From positions 116,488 through 180,487 of the forward strand of contig NZ_VWOX01000014.1 of the NCBI RefSeq assembly GCF_008629675.1: 64,000 nt of DNA, written 5' to 3'. Position numbers and translations under genes: made by a program. The notes under the pieces are model-generated. The model had not been told where the DNA came from. It searched no databases and saw only the letters and a program-made list of their open reading frames with translations. Shown here in pieces: positions 25,883 to 34,262 of the stretch; the first letter of the stretch is position 1; every line of letters begins with the position of its first letter. Origin of the DNA: Roseiconus nitratireducens (lineage in GTDB: Bacteria; Planctomycetota; Planctomycetia; Pirellulales; Pirellulaceae).

Positions 25883-27234
25883 CCAGCCGTCCCCGCTCGC
25901 TTGGTCCGGGAGTCCGTCGTGCGGGCATCGGCTAACTGTCGAATCAGGTCACGATACTTTTGCAACGCGGCAGAGCGTGGCGAACGCCGCTGCAGGAGGC
26001 GACGCAGCTGTTCGGCCCGCTGACGGGCGGCCGGCGGGTCAGCGACGATTTGCTCCAGCGCGAATCGCAACGTCTTGGGGCGTTCGGGATCGAACCACCA
26101 CACCAAATCACACGGCTCGGCGCTCTCGGCTGTTGTCCGCATGGTTTGGTGGTCGTCGGGGCGTTGTTGCGATGCCACGGCTGTCGGTCTGCGGGTCATT
26201 AAACGTGAATTGACTTGCTGCACCGTGGCGGAAAAGTACTCCCGCGCCGCCGGGGTGTTGGCCACGACGATTGGCAACGAAGTGACGATGGCAGTTGGGA
26301 TTTGATGTTCGAAGCCCTCACCGCCCGCATGTACCAGCAGGTCGGCGGCGACAAACACGTCGTCCATCAGCGCGAACGACCCCGGCATCGACGTCATCTG
26401 TCGCAAACCGTCGCCCCGCATTCGAGAAAAAATCGTGTCTCGGGCCGGACCATCACCGACCAACCAGAACTGCAGGCCACGAATGTGTTGCGACAAAGCA
26501 TACGCCGATTGGACCAGGTGCATCACGCCGGAATCACGACGCATCCGTTCGACCGACAGAACGACGGTCGACGTGTCCGGGACGAACAGGTCCCCGTTGA
26601 TTCGAGCCATCGATCGCCGCAACCGTTGACGCAGCTTGGGACCACTCTCGATCGTGGCGCCGAACCCATTGGCAATGCGATGCGTCTTTTGCGGATCACC
26701 GCCCAGAGCCAACCAGCGGCGATGCGATGACGCCTGGTCGACGACCACGGCGTCGGCCGCGGCGGCGTTGACTCGGCAACGCTGGCCCATACGGGTCTGT
26801 TGGAAGAAATCCAGATCACTGCTCTCCCCATGTCCGGCCAGTCGCAGCACGACCGGCACGTTGCGGCCGCGGGCCGCTTCAACGGCGGCGATGGATTCTT
26901 CCCGTGTGCCGTCGCACACGATGGCATCAATCGATGCGGGGTAATCGACGATCCAGTCGCGCAACAGTCGGATGTAACGCGACGGCGTCCGGTCGCCGCG
27001 TGCCGTCCACCCCTGCTTGAACATTCGGACCGGCCGATGGATCAGGAACTCGCGGAAATAGAATCGTTCGGGCCACGCCGTGGCATGCTTCGGCGTCACC
27101 ACTTCGACGTGCAGGCCGATGCTATGCAAGCCGGTGGCCAGCTCCATCAAATGTCCGGCCGAATCGATCGCACCGTGGGGCCAGAAATGGCGGCCGACCA
27201 GCAGCACACGTTCGGGACGCTTCACGGTGTTCAA
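25879..27234 (-). CDS. GT4-like glycosyltransferase
   Basis: A 451-aa GT-B protein: VLLVGRHFWPHGAIDSAGHLMELATGLHSIGLHVEVVTP at the N-terminus, VPVVLRLAGHGESSDLDFF, then the donor-side domain TVVLSVERMRRDSGVMHLVQ, LQFWLVGDGPARDTIF, DVFVAADLLVHAGGEGFEHQIPTAIVTSLPIVVANTPAAREYF. The expected E-x7-E loop is E-G-F-E-H. Middle gene of an hpt-GT-GT unit with 4-bp overlaps on both sides. Probable role in surface glycan synthesis. Confidence 0.8.
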   Translation of the reverse strand: MNTVKRPERVLLVGRHFWPHGAIDSAGHLMELATGLHSIGLHVEVVTPKHATAWPERFYFREFLIHRPVRMFKQGWTARGDRTPSRYIRLLRDWIVDYPASIDAIVCDGTREESIAAVEAARGRNVPVVLRLAGHGESSDLDFFQQTRMGQRCRVNAAAADAVVVDQASSHRRWLALGGDPQKTHRIANGFGATIESGPKLRQRLRRSMARINGDLFVPDTSTVVLSVERMRRDSGVMHLVQSAYALSQHIRGLQFWLVGDGPARDTIFSRMRGDGLRQMTSMPGSFALMDDVFVAADLLVHAGGEGFEHQIPTAIVTSLPIVVANTPAAREYFSATVQQVNSRLMTRRPTAVASQQRPDDHQTMRTTAESAEPCDLVWWFDPERPKTLRFALEQIVADPPAARQRAEQLRRLLQRRSPRSAALQKYRDLIRQLADARTTDSRTKRAGTAG

Positions 27235-27776
27235 CGTTTCGCTTCAGATGCGGTCGCCTCAATCTCGTCCGGTTCCAGGACGGCCAGGTAAGGCAGGTTG
27301 CGGTACATGTCCATGTAGTCCAGTCCGTAGCCGACGACGAACTCATCGGGGATTTCAAACGCGACAAAGTCTGGTCGCAACGCTACCTCGTGCTGCCGAT
27401 GCTTGTGCAGCAGAACCGCCGTCTTCAGTGATTTCGCTCCCCGTTTCCGGATCAATTGGGTCAGGTGATCCAACGTGCGGCCGGTGTCGAAAATATCATC
27501 GACCAGCAGGACGTCGCGATCCTTGACGTCGATCATCATATTCGAATCGACGTCCAGTTCGCCCGATTGGGTCCCGCCGCGGTAGCTGCTGGCCTGCACC
27601 ACGCCCACCCGTTGTGGCATGGAGAGCCGCCGAATCAGGTCGGCAAACAACACGATGCTGCCGGTCATGACCGCGATCACTGTCAGCGGCCGGTCTTCCC
27701 CGTAGTACCGGTCGATCGACGCAGCCAGGCCTTCCACCCCGGCCTTCAATTGGTCCTCATTCAACAAAATTCGCAT
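27231..27776 (-). CDS. hpt: Hypoxanthine phosphoribosyltransferase
   Basis: A 181-aa purine salvage enzyme forming IMP/GMP from base and PRPP. Seen: LLNEDQLKAGVEGLAASIDRYYG, PLTVIAVMTGSIVLFADLIRRL, VVQASSYRGGTQSGEL (flexible loop SSY), DVLLVDDIFDTGRTL (the PRPP-binding motif, with DDI in place of the common EDI) and FVVGYGLDYMDMYRNLPYLAVL. Start ATG 27776 fits the family; the frame is open upstream but unconserved. Its stop overlaps the next glycosyltransferase start. Confidence 0.95.
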   Translation of the reverse strand: MRILLNEDQLKAGVEGLAASIDRYYGEDRPLTVIAVMTGSIVLFADLIRRLSMPQRVGVVQASSYRGGTQSGELDVDSNMMIDVKDRDVLLVDDIFDTGRTLDHLTQLIRKRGAKSLKTAVLLHKHRQHEVALRPDFVAFEIPDEFVVGYGLDYMDMYRNLPYLAVLEPDEIEATASEAKR

Positions 27777-27977
27777 GCAATTCGCGTCCCCGTGGACGCA
27801 TCTCCTGAACTGAAAATCAAAACGGTGGCAAGCTGGGTGATTTGGGGGCTCGGTGCCAATCGTGACACGCAGACGCAATCTGGGCATCCCGATCGCCGAT
27901 GAACGATACACCGGCCGCCGCAAAATGCCCACGGGCGGCTGCAATCCCTGGCGATTCTTTGACCGATCGACTGACGC

Positions 27978-28403
27978 ATGACGAATTCCCAACGGTTGGC
28001 AAACGTCCGAGCCCACTTGCAGCGTTGGCTGAGCGAAAATGGTGGGGCGGTAGATCCCGATTCGCCAGGTGCTGACGCTGCCGGCATTGTTTCAGAATCC
28101 ATCCTGATTCGCGACGGTTTTTACGCCGGACGGACGTTTGTCGGGCAGAATCACCGTGCCACCTGGTTCATGGAACCCGACGAATTGAAGATCCATGGCT
28201 CCGACGGAGCCGTCGTGGCGGTGTTCCGTGGCGACGAGATTGTTGCGGCGGAGGATCTGTCGGAGTCGCAAGTGGTCGTCGTTGAGGACGGAACGCCACC
28301 GCCCGTGGACGCCCCGATCAGCATCCCCATGCGAGCGGCGGACGATCGCGATGGTGCCGACGATGCGGCGGACGACCAGGACCAACTGCCCAAGGCTGCT
28401 TGA
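27978..28403 (+). CDS. Uncharacterised 141-aa protein
   Basis: N-terminal MTNSQRLANVRAHLQRWL is helical; the middle SESILIRDGFYAGRTFVGQNHRATWFMEPDELKIHG is beta-rich; the C-terminus is acidic (DDRDGADDAADDQDQ). No domain recognised, but the core looks constrained and coding bias is good. Divergent from hpt. Confidence 0.65.
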   Translation: MTNSQRLANVRAHLQRWLSENGGAVDPDSPGADAAGIVSESILIRDGFYAGRTFVGQNHRATWFMEPDELKIHGSDGAVVAVFRGDEIVAAEDLSESQVVVVEDGTPPPVDAPISIPMRAADDRDGADDAADDQDQLPKAA

Positions 28404-28594
28404 TCTCACCGCCGACGGCGGGGCCGGCGGCAGTTCGTTGTGTCGATCGGCAAACGTATTCGGGGGCCTTGCGGTGGCGGCCAGTTGCAGGGAACGCCTG
28501 ATGGTGAACGTGTCGGCCGGCCCGGTTTGCCGGACAAACCAGTCCTGGTAAGCTATCGTCTTCAGCCCGCGACCGGCTGTTTCAAAGCGAATTT
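28404..28594. other. Intergenic region left of the mobile element (original tRNA-Ser upstream sequence)
   Basis: By the att duplication this is the sequence that originally preceded the tRNA-Ser gene, so it should hold its native promoter. A weak candidate is TTGCCG (28527) with TAAGCT (28549), which end about 42 bp before the tRNA fragment. No coding gene is evident. Confidence 0.4.
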
Positions 28595-28636
28595 CCGGAT
28601 GGGTGGCCGAGTGGTCGAAGGCTCTAGTCTTGAAAA
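28595..28636. repeat. attL: 42-bp direct repeat, 5' part of tRNA-Ser
   Basis: Identical over 42 bp to 40315-40356. It contains the first 40 nt of the tRNA-Ser gene, up to and including the anticodon loop, and then diverges. It marks the left junction of the integrated element. Confidence 0.95.
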
Positions 28637-28741
28637 ATGCCGGGGCGTCTTAATCGACCAACGAATAGCGGCTTTTTCTATAAAGCAAACCGCTCGGGCT
28701 GATTTCAGAAAGCCCCGCTTGCCGCCCTTAGTCACTGCAAA

Positions 28742-28757
28742 AAAGGGTATACCCTTT
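28742..28757. promoter_or_regulatory. 16-bp perfect palindrome near left end
   Basis: AAAGGGTATACCCTTT, about 105 bp inside attL. The half-site AAAGGGTA recurs twice near the right end, so an integrase or excisionase arm-site role is possible. Confidence 0.5.
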
Positions 28758-28761
28758 CAAC

Positions 28762-28824
28762 AAAAAAGCCGGCGACCACCAGAAGCGTCGGGGGCAATTT
28801 GACGCGAAACCGGTAGCCGCCGGC
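28762..28824 (-). terminator. Terminator at the end of the element's leftward operon
   Basis: In minus sense, GCCGGCG pairs with CGCCGGC, extended by an imperfect ACC/GGT stem and an inner GACGC/GCGTC hairpin, followed by six T. It lies just beyond the last minus-strand gene (stop at 28853). Confidence 0.7.
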
Positions 28825-28852
28825 ATGGCGATTAGAACCGCTGGGCTCTATC

Positions 28853-29305
28853 TCAGTCAATCACCGCCGTCCGGTCGCCTGACAACCAGACCAGCAAGTC
28901 GCGACACTGTTGCAGCATCGAGCCGACGGGCGTGTCACCCTTGATTGCCTTCTGGTATCGCTTCATCCCTGCCTTGCTCAACAGTTGCCGCTGATACAGC
29001 TTCAACGGCAGCGTAGCGGGCTCCGGGTCAACCCGGGGCGATTGCTTCAGCATTGCCCAACAGAGCCGCAAGAGGGACGCCAGGAGCGGTTTCAGAATCC
29101 GCCGTGCATCAACGGGGCTTGTATGGGCGAGAAGCGTTGCCGCCCGCAGGATGTCGTCCAGGGCTTGCAGGTCGGTCAGGGTGAAGGGGCAACTGTGACG
29201 AACATCATCACGGTTTGTCGGGGCACTTTCCAAATCTTTCACACGTGAAAGGTTTGCCCCTCGCCGTCGGTTGAACTTCGCCAATGGTGGTGATGCAATG
29301 CTCAT
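28853..29305 (-). CDS. Element-encoded 150-aa protein of unknown function
   Basis: Last gene of the leftward operon. Its ATG overlaps the stop of the HTH-protein gene (ATGA). Basic N-terminus (KFNRRRGANLSRVKDLE), then mostly helical sequence: FTLTDLQALDDILRAATLLAHTSPVDARRILKPLLASLLRLCWAMLKQ and YQRQLLSKAGMKRYQKAIKGDTPVGSMLQQCRDLLVWL. No family recognised. Two proline-poor helical blocks would suit a small DNA- or protein-binding factor. Confidence 0.6.
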   Translation of the reverse strand: MSIASPPLAKFNRRRGANLSRVKDLESAPTNRDDVRHSCPFTLTDLQALDDILRAATLLAHTSPVDARRILKPLLASLLRLCWAMLKQSPRVDPEPATLPLKLYQRQLLSKAGMKRYQKAIKGDTPVGSMLQQCRDLLVWLSGDRTAVID

Positions 29306-29631
29306 ACTGCCACCTCCACGTCTTCAACAACACGGTAGCAGTCCGTTTCACGCCATAGCGACCGCTCCAGCAATCCCTCGCTGACCATCGCATCCAGAAG
29401 CCGCTCCACTTCGCCGATGGCAATTCGGGTCCGGCTGGCAATCTTCTCCGCACGACTGCACTGGTGGTGGGTGAGGGCTCGGATAACCTTCAACCGCTGG
29501 ACAGCTTCGTGCCCTTCGATGTTGTAGGCATGCCGGCGAATCATTCGCAGAATCCGGCACTGTGACCGAATCGTTTTCTGGCTCGGGTTGTAAACCCTGG
29601 TTCGCCCGGTTCGGGCTGGGGAAATGAGCAT
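29302..29631 (-). CDS. Probable winged-helix DNA-binding protein of the element
   Basis: A 109-aa protein, basic at the N-terminus (SPARTGRTRVYNPSQKTIRSQCRILRMIRRHAY). The C-terminal half, AVQRLKVIRALTHHQCSRAEKIASRTRIAIGEVERLLDAMVSEGLLERSLWRETDCYRVV, reads as a winged helix-turn-helix. I chose ATG 29631, since AGGTGGAG lies about 9 nt upstream; a GTG at 29646 is in frame. A long inverted repeat (29651-29766) sits in its leader. Possible regulator of the element. Confidence 0.6.
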   Translation of the reverse strand: MLISPARTGRTRVYNPSQKTIRSQCRILRMIRRHAYNIEGHEAVQRLKVIRALTHHQCSRAEKIASRTRIAIGEVERLLDAMVSEGLLERSLWRETDCYRVVEDVEVAV

Positions 29632-29650
29632 AGGTGAGTTCTCCACCTAC

Positions 29651-29766
29651 GAAGACGGCGTCGTACCCGTTGCAAACTGGGGAACTACTCCCAGTCGGGA
29701 CGGTTGCTCTCCAGCCGATGCCGGGTCACAGCTTCCGTTGAATCCCACGAATACGACGCCGTCTTC
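29651..29766 (-). promoter_or_regulatory. 15-bp perfect inverted repeat with inner hairpin in an mRNA leader
   Basis: GAAGACGGCGTCGTA (29651-29665) and TACGACGCCGTCTTC (29752-29766) are perfect complements 86 bp apart. Between them ACTGGG/CCCAGT forms a second hairpin (29676-29695). In minus sense the structure ends next to the ribosome-binding site of the winged-helix gene, so it could control that gene. Confidence 0.6.
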
Positions 29767-29888
29767 ATTCTTCATTTATACAAGAGTGGTAGTTCTTTGC
29801 TCTCGTCGCCATCGCCACTTACAGGGCGTAGCCGAGTCGAGTCGGTTTGCAGTCCGATTCGACGAGCAGATGTAGTATCACCCGCCCG

Positions 29889-30041
29889 TCATTCGGGGTC
29901 AAGCTTGGTGCGGAGGATGTTGGTGGTCGTGGTGCCCTTCTCGGAAAAGGTGGAGTTTCCATCTTTTTCGGGTTCGTCTTTGGAGGGGCGTCCATGCTTC
30001 GCCGCCGGATTCTCCCTCGCCTCGGCAACCGCCTTCCTCAC
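29889..30041 (-). CDS. Small 50-aa element protein starting at GTG
   Basis: Its GTG at 30041 overlaps the stop of the upstream gene as GTGA. Product begins MRKAVAEARENPAAKHGRPSKDEPEKDG and ends TTTTNILRTKLDPE. Codon use and charge pattern look coding, whereas the same-strand alternative frame at 29819-30028 is Arg/Pro-rich. The 'AEAREN...HGRPSK' opening resembles the start of longer phage proteins I have seen, so this could be a truncated version ended by TGA at 29889-29891. Confidence 0.5.
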   Translation of the reverse strand: MRKAVAEARENPAAKHGRPSKDEPEKDGNSTFSEKGTTTTNILRTKLDPE

Positions 30042-30277
30042 CCCGCCATCCGGTCCCGCCTCGGTCGCCGCTGCTGTTCCTTCCTGAATACCTCGGTCAT
30101 CGCCGAGATTTCCGCCGGGGTCGGCAAATAGCTCAGCCGGTCCGCCCCATCGACCGCCTTTTTGTAGCGTTCAGGGAGCCCCACAATCTCCGCTGCTTCG
30201 TCCAGGTCCAAGCCCTGATGAACGAAGGTTTTTGTTTCCGACAGCATCTCGCCGATCACGCTGCTGGCTAGCTTCAT
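30038..30277 (-). CDS. Element-encoded 79-aa protein downstream of tape measure
   Basis: ATGA overlap with the tape-measure stop. Sequence MKLASSVIGEMLSETKTFVHQGLDLDEAAEIVGLPERYKKAVDGADRLSYLPTPAEISAMTEVF. The DLDEAAEIVGLPERYKKAV part resembles a helix-turn-helix-like or AbrB-free regulatory segment, but no family can be named. Ends very basic (RRPRRDRMAG). Confidence 0.6.
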   Translation of the reverse strand: MKLASSVIGEMLSETKTFVHQGLDLDEAAEIVGLPERYKKAVDGADRLSYLPTPAEISAMTEVFRKEQQRRPRRDRMAG

Positions 30278-32148
30278 CGGCGTACAAACTGAACTTCGAG
30301 CTGGTCCCGGTGTTCCTGCAGCGACCGCTCCACCTTGGCGAAGTGTTTCTCCTGTTTCTTCATCATCGCCTCGGTCAGCTTGGCTTGCTTATCCAGTAGG
30401 GCGGCTTGTCGCTTCTGCTGGTTCAACGTTAGGTCGGCTTGCGAACTCCGCCCCATCAATCGGGATTCACGTGCAACAACGTCCGGCTTCTCGCTGAAAC
30501 CGGCTTTGGTGAACGTGCGGTCTTTCTTGAACATCCAAGGGCCAAACGGGTCGTCGCCACCATACCGGTCTGTGAATCCAACTTTGCCAAGTTTCTGGGG
30601 ACCGATTCGAAGGTTGCCAGACTGCAACTCCATCTGCTTCTCTAGTTCCTCGGTCACGCGCTTTTCAGCTTCGGCTCGTTGGTTCGTTCGCTCGGTCATC
30701 CCTTCCATGATGAGCCAGGCTTGTGATTTGCCGTCGGCTCCGATGGTCGGGGCAAGGTCCCAGACAAGAGCCCAGTCGGCAAACTGTGCCCCCATCAACG
30801 CCCACCCCTTTTGGGCATCACGGAAAAGGGGAATCAGACGGTCTTCCAGCACGTCCGCCAGCCAGGAAAGAGCCGGTCCAAGGATTGCGTTGATTGTTTC
30901 GGCAATGCCCAGAAGGTCTTTTGTGAAAAGGTCGAAGATGGGCAAAGCCACTCGGAAGGAGTCAACAATCGTCTCGCCGAACTCAGCCATCATCACACTG
31001 TGTTCATCGAAGAACCGCGTCGATTCGCCGAGCTTGTCGGTAATCATCCCACCGACTTTTGACAGCGACTTTGAAACGCCATCAATCATCGAGATTGATA
31101 GCCCTTCGAGAGCCGACTTGATGCGTGTACCGACACCGGCCAGGCTGTTCTGCATGATGCCCGCCATGCGGTCTGCCGTCCCGGTTGCGCTTTGCATCTT
31201 GCTCCGCAGCTCATCAATCGCACCGCCGCCAGCATCAGCTAGGACAATCGCACTCTTGGCGGACCGTCCGAACAAATCAGCGAACAATTCCAACCGCTCC
31301 GCCCCTGGCAAGTTGGACGTTCGATTGCCGAACTCATTGAGCAAGTCCAACATCGGTCGGATGTTGCCGGTGGCGTCGGTCACGGTAACGTCCATGGCTT
31401 TGAACGCTTTGCTTACCTTGGAGCTCGCCAGTTCCTCCAAGATGTTTTTCAGGTCGGTCCCCGCCACGGTCGCCTTGATGCCCGAGTTACCGAGCAATCC
31501 AGCCGCGGCACTCATTTCCTCCAACGACTGACCCGCAGCCTTCGCAAGTGGGGCGGCATACTTGAATGTTTCCCCCATCATCTCGACGTTGGTGTTCGCA
31601 CTGGTCGCAGTGACCGCCAGAACGTCCGCCACTCTCCCGATGTCCGTGGCAGCCAATCCGAACGCTGACGATACGTCGGAAGCGATGTCGGCAGCCTGCC
31701 CCAGTTCCAGGGCACCAGCAGCCGCAAGGGATAGCGTTGGACCGATGCCCTCTAGGATCTCATTGGTCGAGTAGCCAGCCTGCCCCAGGAACTTCATGCC
31801 TTCCGCCGCTTGGCTAGCCGAGAATTGGGTGGTTGACCCTAGTTCCTTCGCCTTGTCCCGCAGGCTATCCAACTGGTTCCCCGTGGCACCCGAAATAGCC
31901 GCCACTTGGGCCATCGCACCGTCGAATTGGGCGAACGTCCGAATCGACAGACCGACCCCAGCAGCAGCAGCAACAGCCGCCACACGGACACCACCGAACC
32001 CCGCAGCAACTTCAGCAAGTGCACCCTTCGCACTGCGAGCAAAGCCACCGATCTTTCCGCCGAGTCCCTTCACGTCCCGGCTTACCTTGTCCATGACGCG
32101 GGACGCTTTGTTCTTCGCCCCGATGTCAATTGTGATGTCATTTGCCAC
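30274..32148 (-). CDS. Phage tail tape-measure protein (TP901 core)
   Basis: A 624-aa protein. Residues ~75-350 carry the TP901-type core: FAQFDGAMAQVAAISGATGNQLDSLRDKAKELGSTTQFSASQAAEGMKFLGQAGYSTNEIL, AADIASDVSSAFGLAATDIGRVADVLAVTATSANTNVEMMGETFKYAAPLAKAAGQSLEEMSAAAGLLGNSGIKATVAGTDLKNIL. A hydrophobic helix lies near residues 45-68, a more hydrophobic central stretch near 370-430, and a charged coiled coil at the C-terminus (LDKQAKLTEAMMKKQEKHFAKVERSLQEH). It sets tail length in siphophages. It is short for such proteins and no other tail gene is recognised nearby. Confidence 0.9.
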   Translation of the reverse strand: MANDITIDIGAKNKASRVMDKVSRDVKGLGGKIGGFARSAKGALAEVAAGFGGVRVAAVAAAAGVGLSIRTFAQFDGAMAQVAAISGATGNQLDSLRDKAKELGSTTQFSASQAAEGMKFLGQAGYSTNEILEGIGPTLSLAAAGALELGQAADIASDVSSAFGLAATDIGRVADVLAVTATSANTNVEMMGETFKYAAPLAKAAGQSLEEMSAAAGLLGNSGIKATVAGTDLKNILEELASSKVSKAFKAMDVTVTDATGNIRPMLDLLNEFGNRTSNLPGAERLELFADLFGRSAKSAIVLADAGGGAIDELRSKMQSATGTADRMAGIMQNSLAGVGTRIKSALEGLSISMIDGVSKSLSKVGGMITDKLGESTRFFDEHSVMMAEFGETIVDSFRVALPIFDLFTKDLLGIAETINAILGPALSWLADVLEDRLIPLFRDAQKGWALMGAQFADWALVWDLAPTIGADGKSQAWLIMEGMTERTNQRAEAEKRVTEELEKQMELQSGNLRIGPQKLGKVGFTDRYGGDDPFGPWMFKKDRTFTKAGFSEKPDVVARESRLMGRSSQADLTLNQQKRQAALLDKQAKLTEAMMKKQEKHFAKVERSLQEHRDQLEVQFVRR

Positions 32149-32151
32149 TTG

Positions 32152-32358
32152 TCAGTCCTTGGTTGTTCGTACGGCAGCCATCACCACCCTGACGGCACTT
32201 AACACTTCCCGTTCGCTGGCGTCGTCGTCAGCGAGCACTTCAAAGGCGAGACGCAACGCCCGGTCGGCTTGCTCCGGTGGAGTCTTCCAGCCTTGATTGA
32301 TGGCTCGCTCAACCATCCGCAGCTCGCCACGTCGATTCAGTCCGCTGTCCGTTCGCAT
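32152..32358 (-). CDS. Element-encoded 68-aa helical protein
   Basis: MRTDSGLNRRGELRMVERAINQGWKTPPEQADRALRLAFEVLADDDASEREVLSAVRVVMAAVRTTKD. Stops 3 bp before the tape-measure start, in the position where tail assembly chaperones are often encoded. The pattern (ERAI..GW..P......A.......DD..S.RE..SA...V.AA) looks like a small planctomycete protein family I have met, function unknown. Confidence 0.6.
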   Translation of the reverse strand: MRTDSGLNRRGELRMVERAINQGWKTPPEQADRALRLAFEVLADDDASEREVLSAVRVVMAAVRTTKD

Positions 32359-32371
32359 CGAGTCGTCCTGT

Positions 32372-32415
32372 AAAAAAGACCGGGACGGTGGCCTGATAAC
32401 ACACCACCGCCCCAG
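32372..32415 (-). terminator. Terminator after the capsid gene
   Basis: In minus sense GGGGCGGTGG and CCACCGTCCC form a 10-bp stem with one G-U pair, followed by GGTCTTTTTT. It separates the capsid gene from orf68/tape measure, giving strong capsid expression a stop point. Confidence 0.8.
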
Positions 32416-32498
32416 CCCAACGCCGGAGCCCGACTCACGGTGCGGGTAGAGAGGCGAGGAGCACCACCCCTACCCAAAGTCCAGCTCCACGCAATCAA

Positions 32499-33641
32499 TC
32501 AGTCAGCCGCCGAACCATCGGCACGGACACCGCCACGGTATTCCTGAAGGGCAACGCCAACATCCGAGTAGCCCCGCAATTGAATCCCCAGCGTGTTGAA
32601 GTCCGCATCGGCACTTTCGACCACCGGTTCAACCCGTCCGTTGAGGGCTGCGATTTCGATTACCGGCATCACTTGTGGGTCAGCCAGCAGATACCAAGCC
32701 GACGAACTGTTGCCGGTGTAGTTGGCGTTTGCCATGTAAGGCGAAGACTCAACACGGAATCGACCACGCCACGGGTTAGCCTCGGGTTCATCGGTGGTGC
32801 CCTTCACCCGTTCGCTGTTCATCAATTGCAACGCCGTGGTCTTCAACCCGGTCGGGACCAGCAAGATTGACGGCTCAATCATCAGCGGATTGCCGTCGGG
32901 GTCGACCTGAGATTCAAAGACGGCGGTTGCTTGGTCCAAGCCGACCAGCCCAAGTGCCCCCGTATCGGTTGACACGTTGCTGTTGCCGGAAGCGAAGAAC
33001 GACGAGTTGTCCAAGAACTCCGTCCAGAAGATGTCATTCAACTTCAACGCCGCCCCACGTCCCAACAGACGGCTCGCATCCGTCAGGGCTCCGAGATTGT
33101 CGTTGACGATGTCCTGGCGAGTGATGCCGAGCATCTTGGCATACGTGTCCGCCTTGTTGCTGTACGTTTCTTCGCCGAGTGTCCCGTGTTTGAGCTCGCC
33201 ACCGGGTCCGAGTTGTTCAAACTGCAGGTTGCCCGTCAGCGAAACGCTCGTTGCCGTTTTGAAGTTCGGCACGCTGCGAATCGCCGCAATCCGCATACAA
33301 GTCAGGTCGGTCGCATCCCAACCACGGCGAACAAACTTGTTGGCGGTGTTGTTCAGGATGGTCGAAACGCTCAACGTGGAATAACCACCCGCCGCATGAA
33401 TCTGACCGAACGCATAGCGGAACCCCTCGGCGTCAATCTTGCCGTGAGGGCTCTTGTCGTAGCCGTTCTCGGTCGCCCCAATCATCAGCAATTCATTCAA
33501 GCCGATGCCATACGGGAACGCTCGGTGTGCCGCTTCAAGTGTCGCTTCGTCGAAATACTGCTCGACCGTATCGAGCCGACCGGCTTGGCAAATCGCCGCT
33601 TCCAGAATTTGGTTGTTTAGTCCGTCTGCTAGTCTGACCAT
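32499..33641 (-). CDS. Phage major capsid protein (HK97-like, Mu gpT type)
   Basis: A 380-aa protein matching capsid proteins of the Mu gpT or protease-capsid fusion group: DEATLEAAHRAFPYGIGLNELLMIGATENGY, FKTATSVSLTGNLQFEQLGPGGELKHGTLGEETYSNKADTYAKMLGITRQDIVNDNLGALTDASRLLGRGAALKLNDIFWTEFLDN, PSILLVPTGLKTTALQLMNSERV, NTGNSSSAWYLLADP-like segment, and a final LRGYSDVGVALQEYRGGVRADGS. There is no prohead protease either fused or adjacent. The N-terminal part is too short for a full scaffolding delta domain. It follows a coiled-coil protein gene that could be the scaffold. Confidence 0.85.
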   Translation of the reverse strand: MVRLADGLNNQILEAAICQAGRLDTVEQYFDEATLEAAHRAFPYGIGLNELLMIGATENGYDKSPHGKIDAEGFRYAFGQIHAAGGYSTLSVSTILNNTANKFVRRGWDATDLTCMRIAAIRSVPNFKTATSVSLTGNLQFEQLGPGGELKHGTLGEETYSNKADTYAKMLGITRQDIVNDNLGALTDASRLLGRGAALKLNDIFWTEFLDNSSFFASGNSNVSTDTGALGLVGLDQATAVFESQVDPDGNPLMIEPSILLVPTGLKTTALQLMNSERVKGTTDEPEANPWRGRFRVESSPYMANANYTGNSSSAWYLLADPQVMPVIEIAALNGRVEPVVESADADFNTLGIQLRGYSDVGVALQEYRGGVRADGSAAD

Positions 33642-33653
33642 TGGTCACTCCGT

Positions 33654-34262
33654 TCAAAGGGCGGTCATCGCCGCGGTAAGTTTCGAAAGTTCAGTCTGAG
33701 CTAAGCCCGCCAGGTGGCTCGCTTCTTTCGCCTCGGCTTTCCATCGGCGAAGACGTGTGCGATAGGTGTCCAGGGTCGATTCGCTCTCCCGGTCCTTCCC
33801 GGTTTCCAGAAGGCTTTCGTATTCCCGAATGCGTCCCTGGGCGGCTTGGAATCGTCCCTGGGCTGATTCAACCGACCGCTGCAGAACCCACTGACGATCT
33901 TTCTGTTCGTCCGGTGCGGCCTGCATCAATTGGTTCTTGAGCGACTGGCTGTTGCTGGTCTGCTTTTCCAGCCGCCCAATCTCACCGGTCAGGTGTTTCC
34001 GCTGGGCGTGGAGTTCTTCAATCCGCCGCTCGAGGTCGGCATTGGCTTGGGCAATCTCCCGCCGGGCTTCAATCCGCCGCCCTGATTCCGTGGTCGGGTC
34101 TTCAAGCTCCGCACGGGGACGCTCACAGCGTTGGACACACTTTGCGGCTTCTTCCTCGCATTGGGAGTTGACGGCTGTAACAGCCTCTCGGAGCTCTCGA
34201 ATCTCGCCCCTGATTTCGTCGATGCGTTCCAGTTGTGCGACGATGGCTTCCCTGCTGCTCAC
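33654..34262 (-). CDS. Coiled-coil protein, candidate scaffold of the element capsid
   Basis: A 202-aa, highly charged protein made of long heptad-rich helices (IVAQLERIDEIRGEIRELREAVTAV, ANADLERRIEELHAQRKHLTGEIGRLEKQ, LRRWKAEAKEASHLAGLAQTELSKLTAAMTAL). GTG 34262 overlaps the previous stop (GTGA) and is the better start; a longer version from 34292 would overlap that gene by 34 bp. Location immediately before the capsid gene and the helical composition suit a scaffolding protein, which is inference. Confidence 0.6.
   Translation of the reverse strand: MSSREAIVAQLERIDEIRGEIRELREAVTAVNSQCEEEAAKCVQRCERPRAELEDPTTESGRRIEARREIAQANADLERRIEELHAQRKHLTGEIGRLEKQTSNSQSLKNQLMQAAPDEQKDRQWVLQRSVESAQGRFQAAQGRIREYESLLETGKDRESESTLDTYRTRLRRWKAEAKEASHLAGLAQTELSKLTAAMTAL

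Noticed and set aside
28597..28636. Second tRNA-Ser gene at the left junction
   Set aside because: Sequence departs from the tRNA after the anticodon loop; no variable arm, T arm or 3' acceptor strand follows.
29651..29766. MITE or insertion sequence
   Set aside because: Inverted repeats are present but there is no target duplication, and the right edge adjoins a gene leader rather than a random site.
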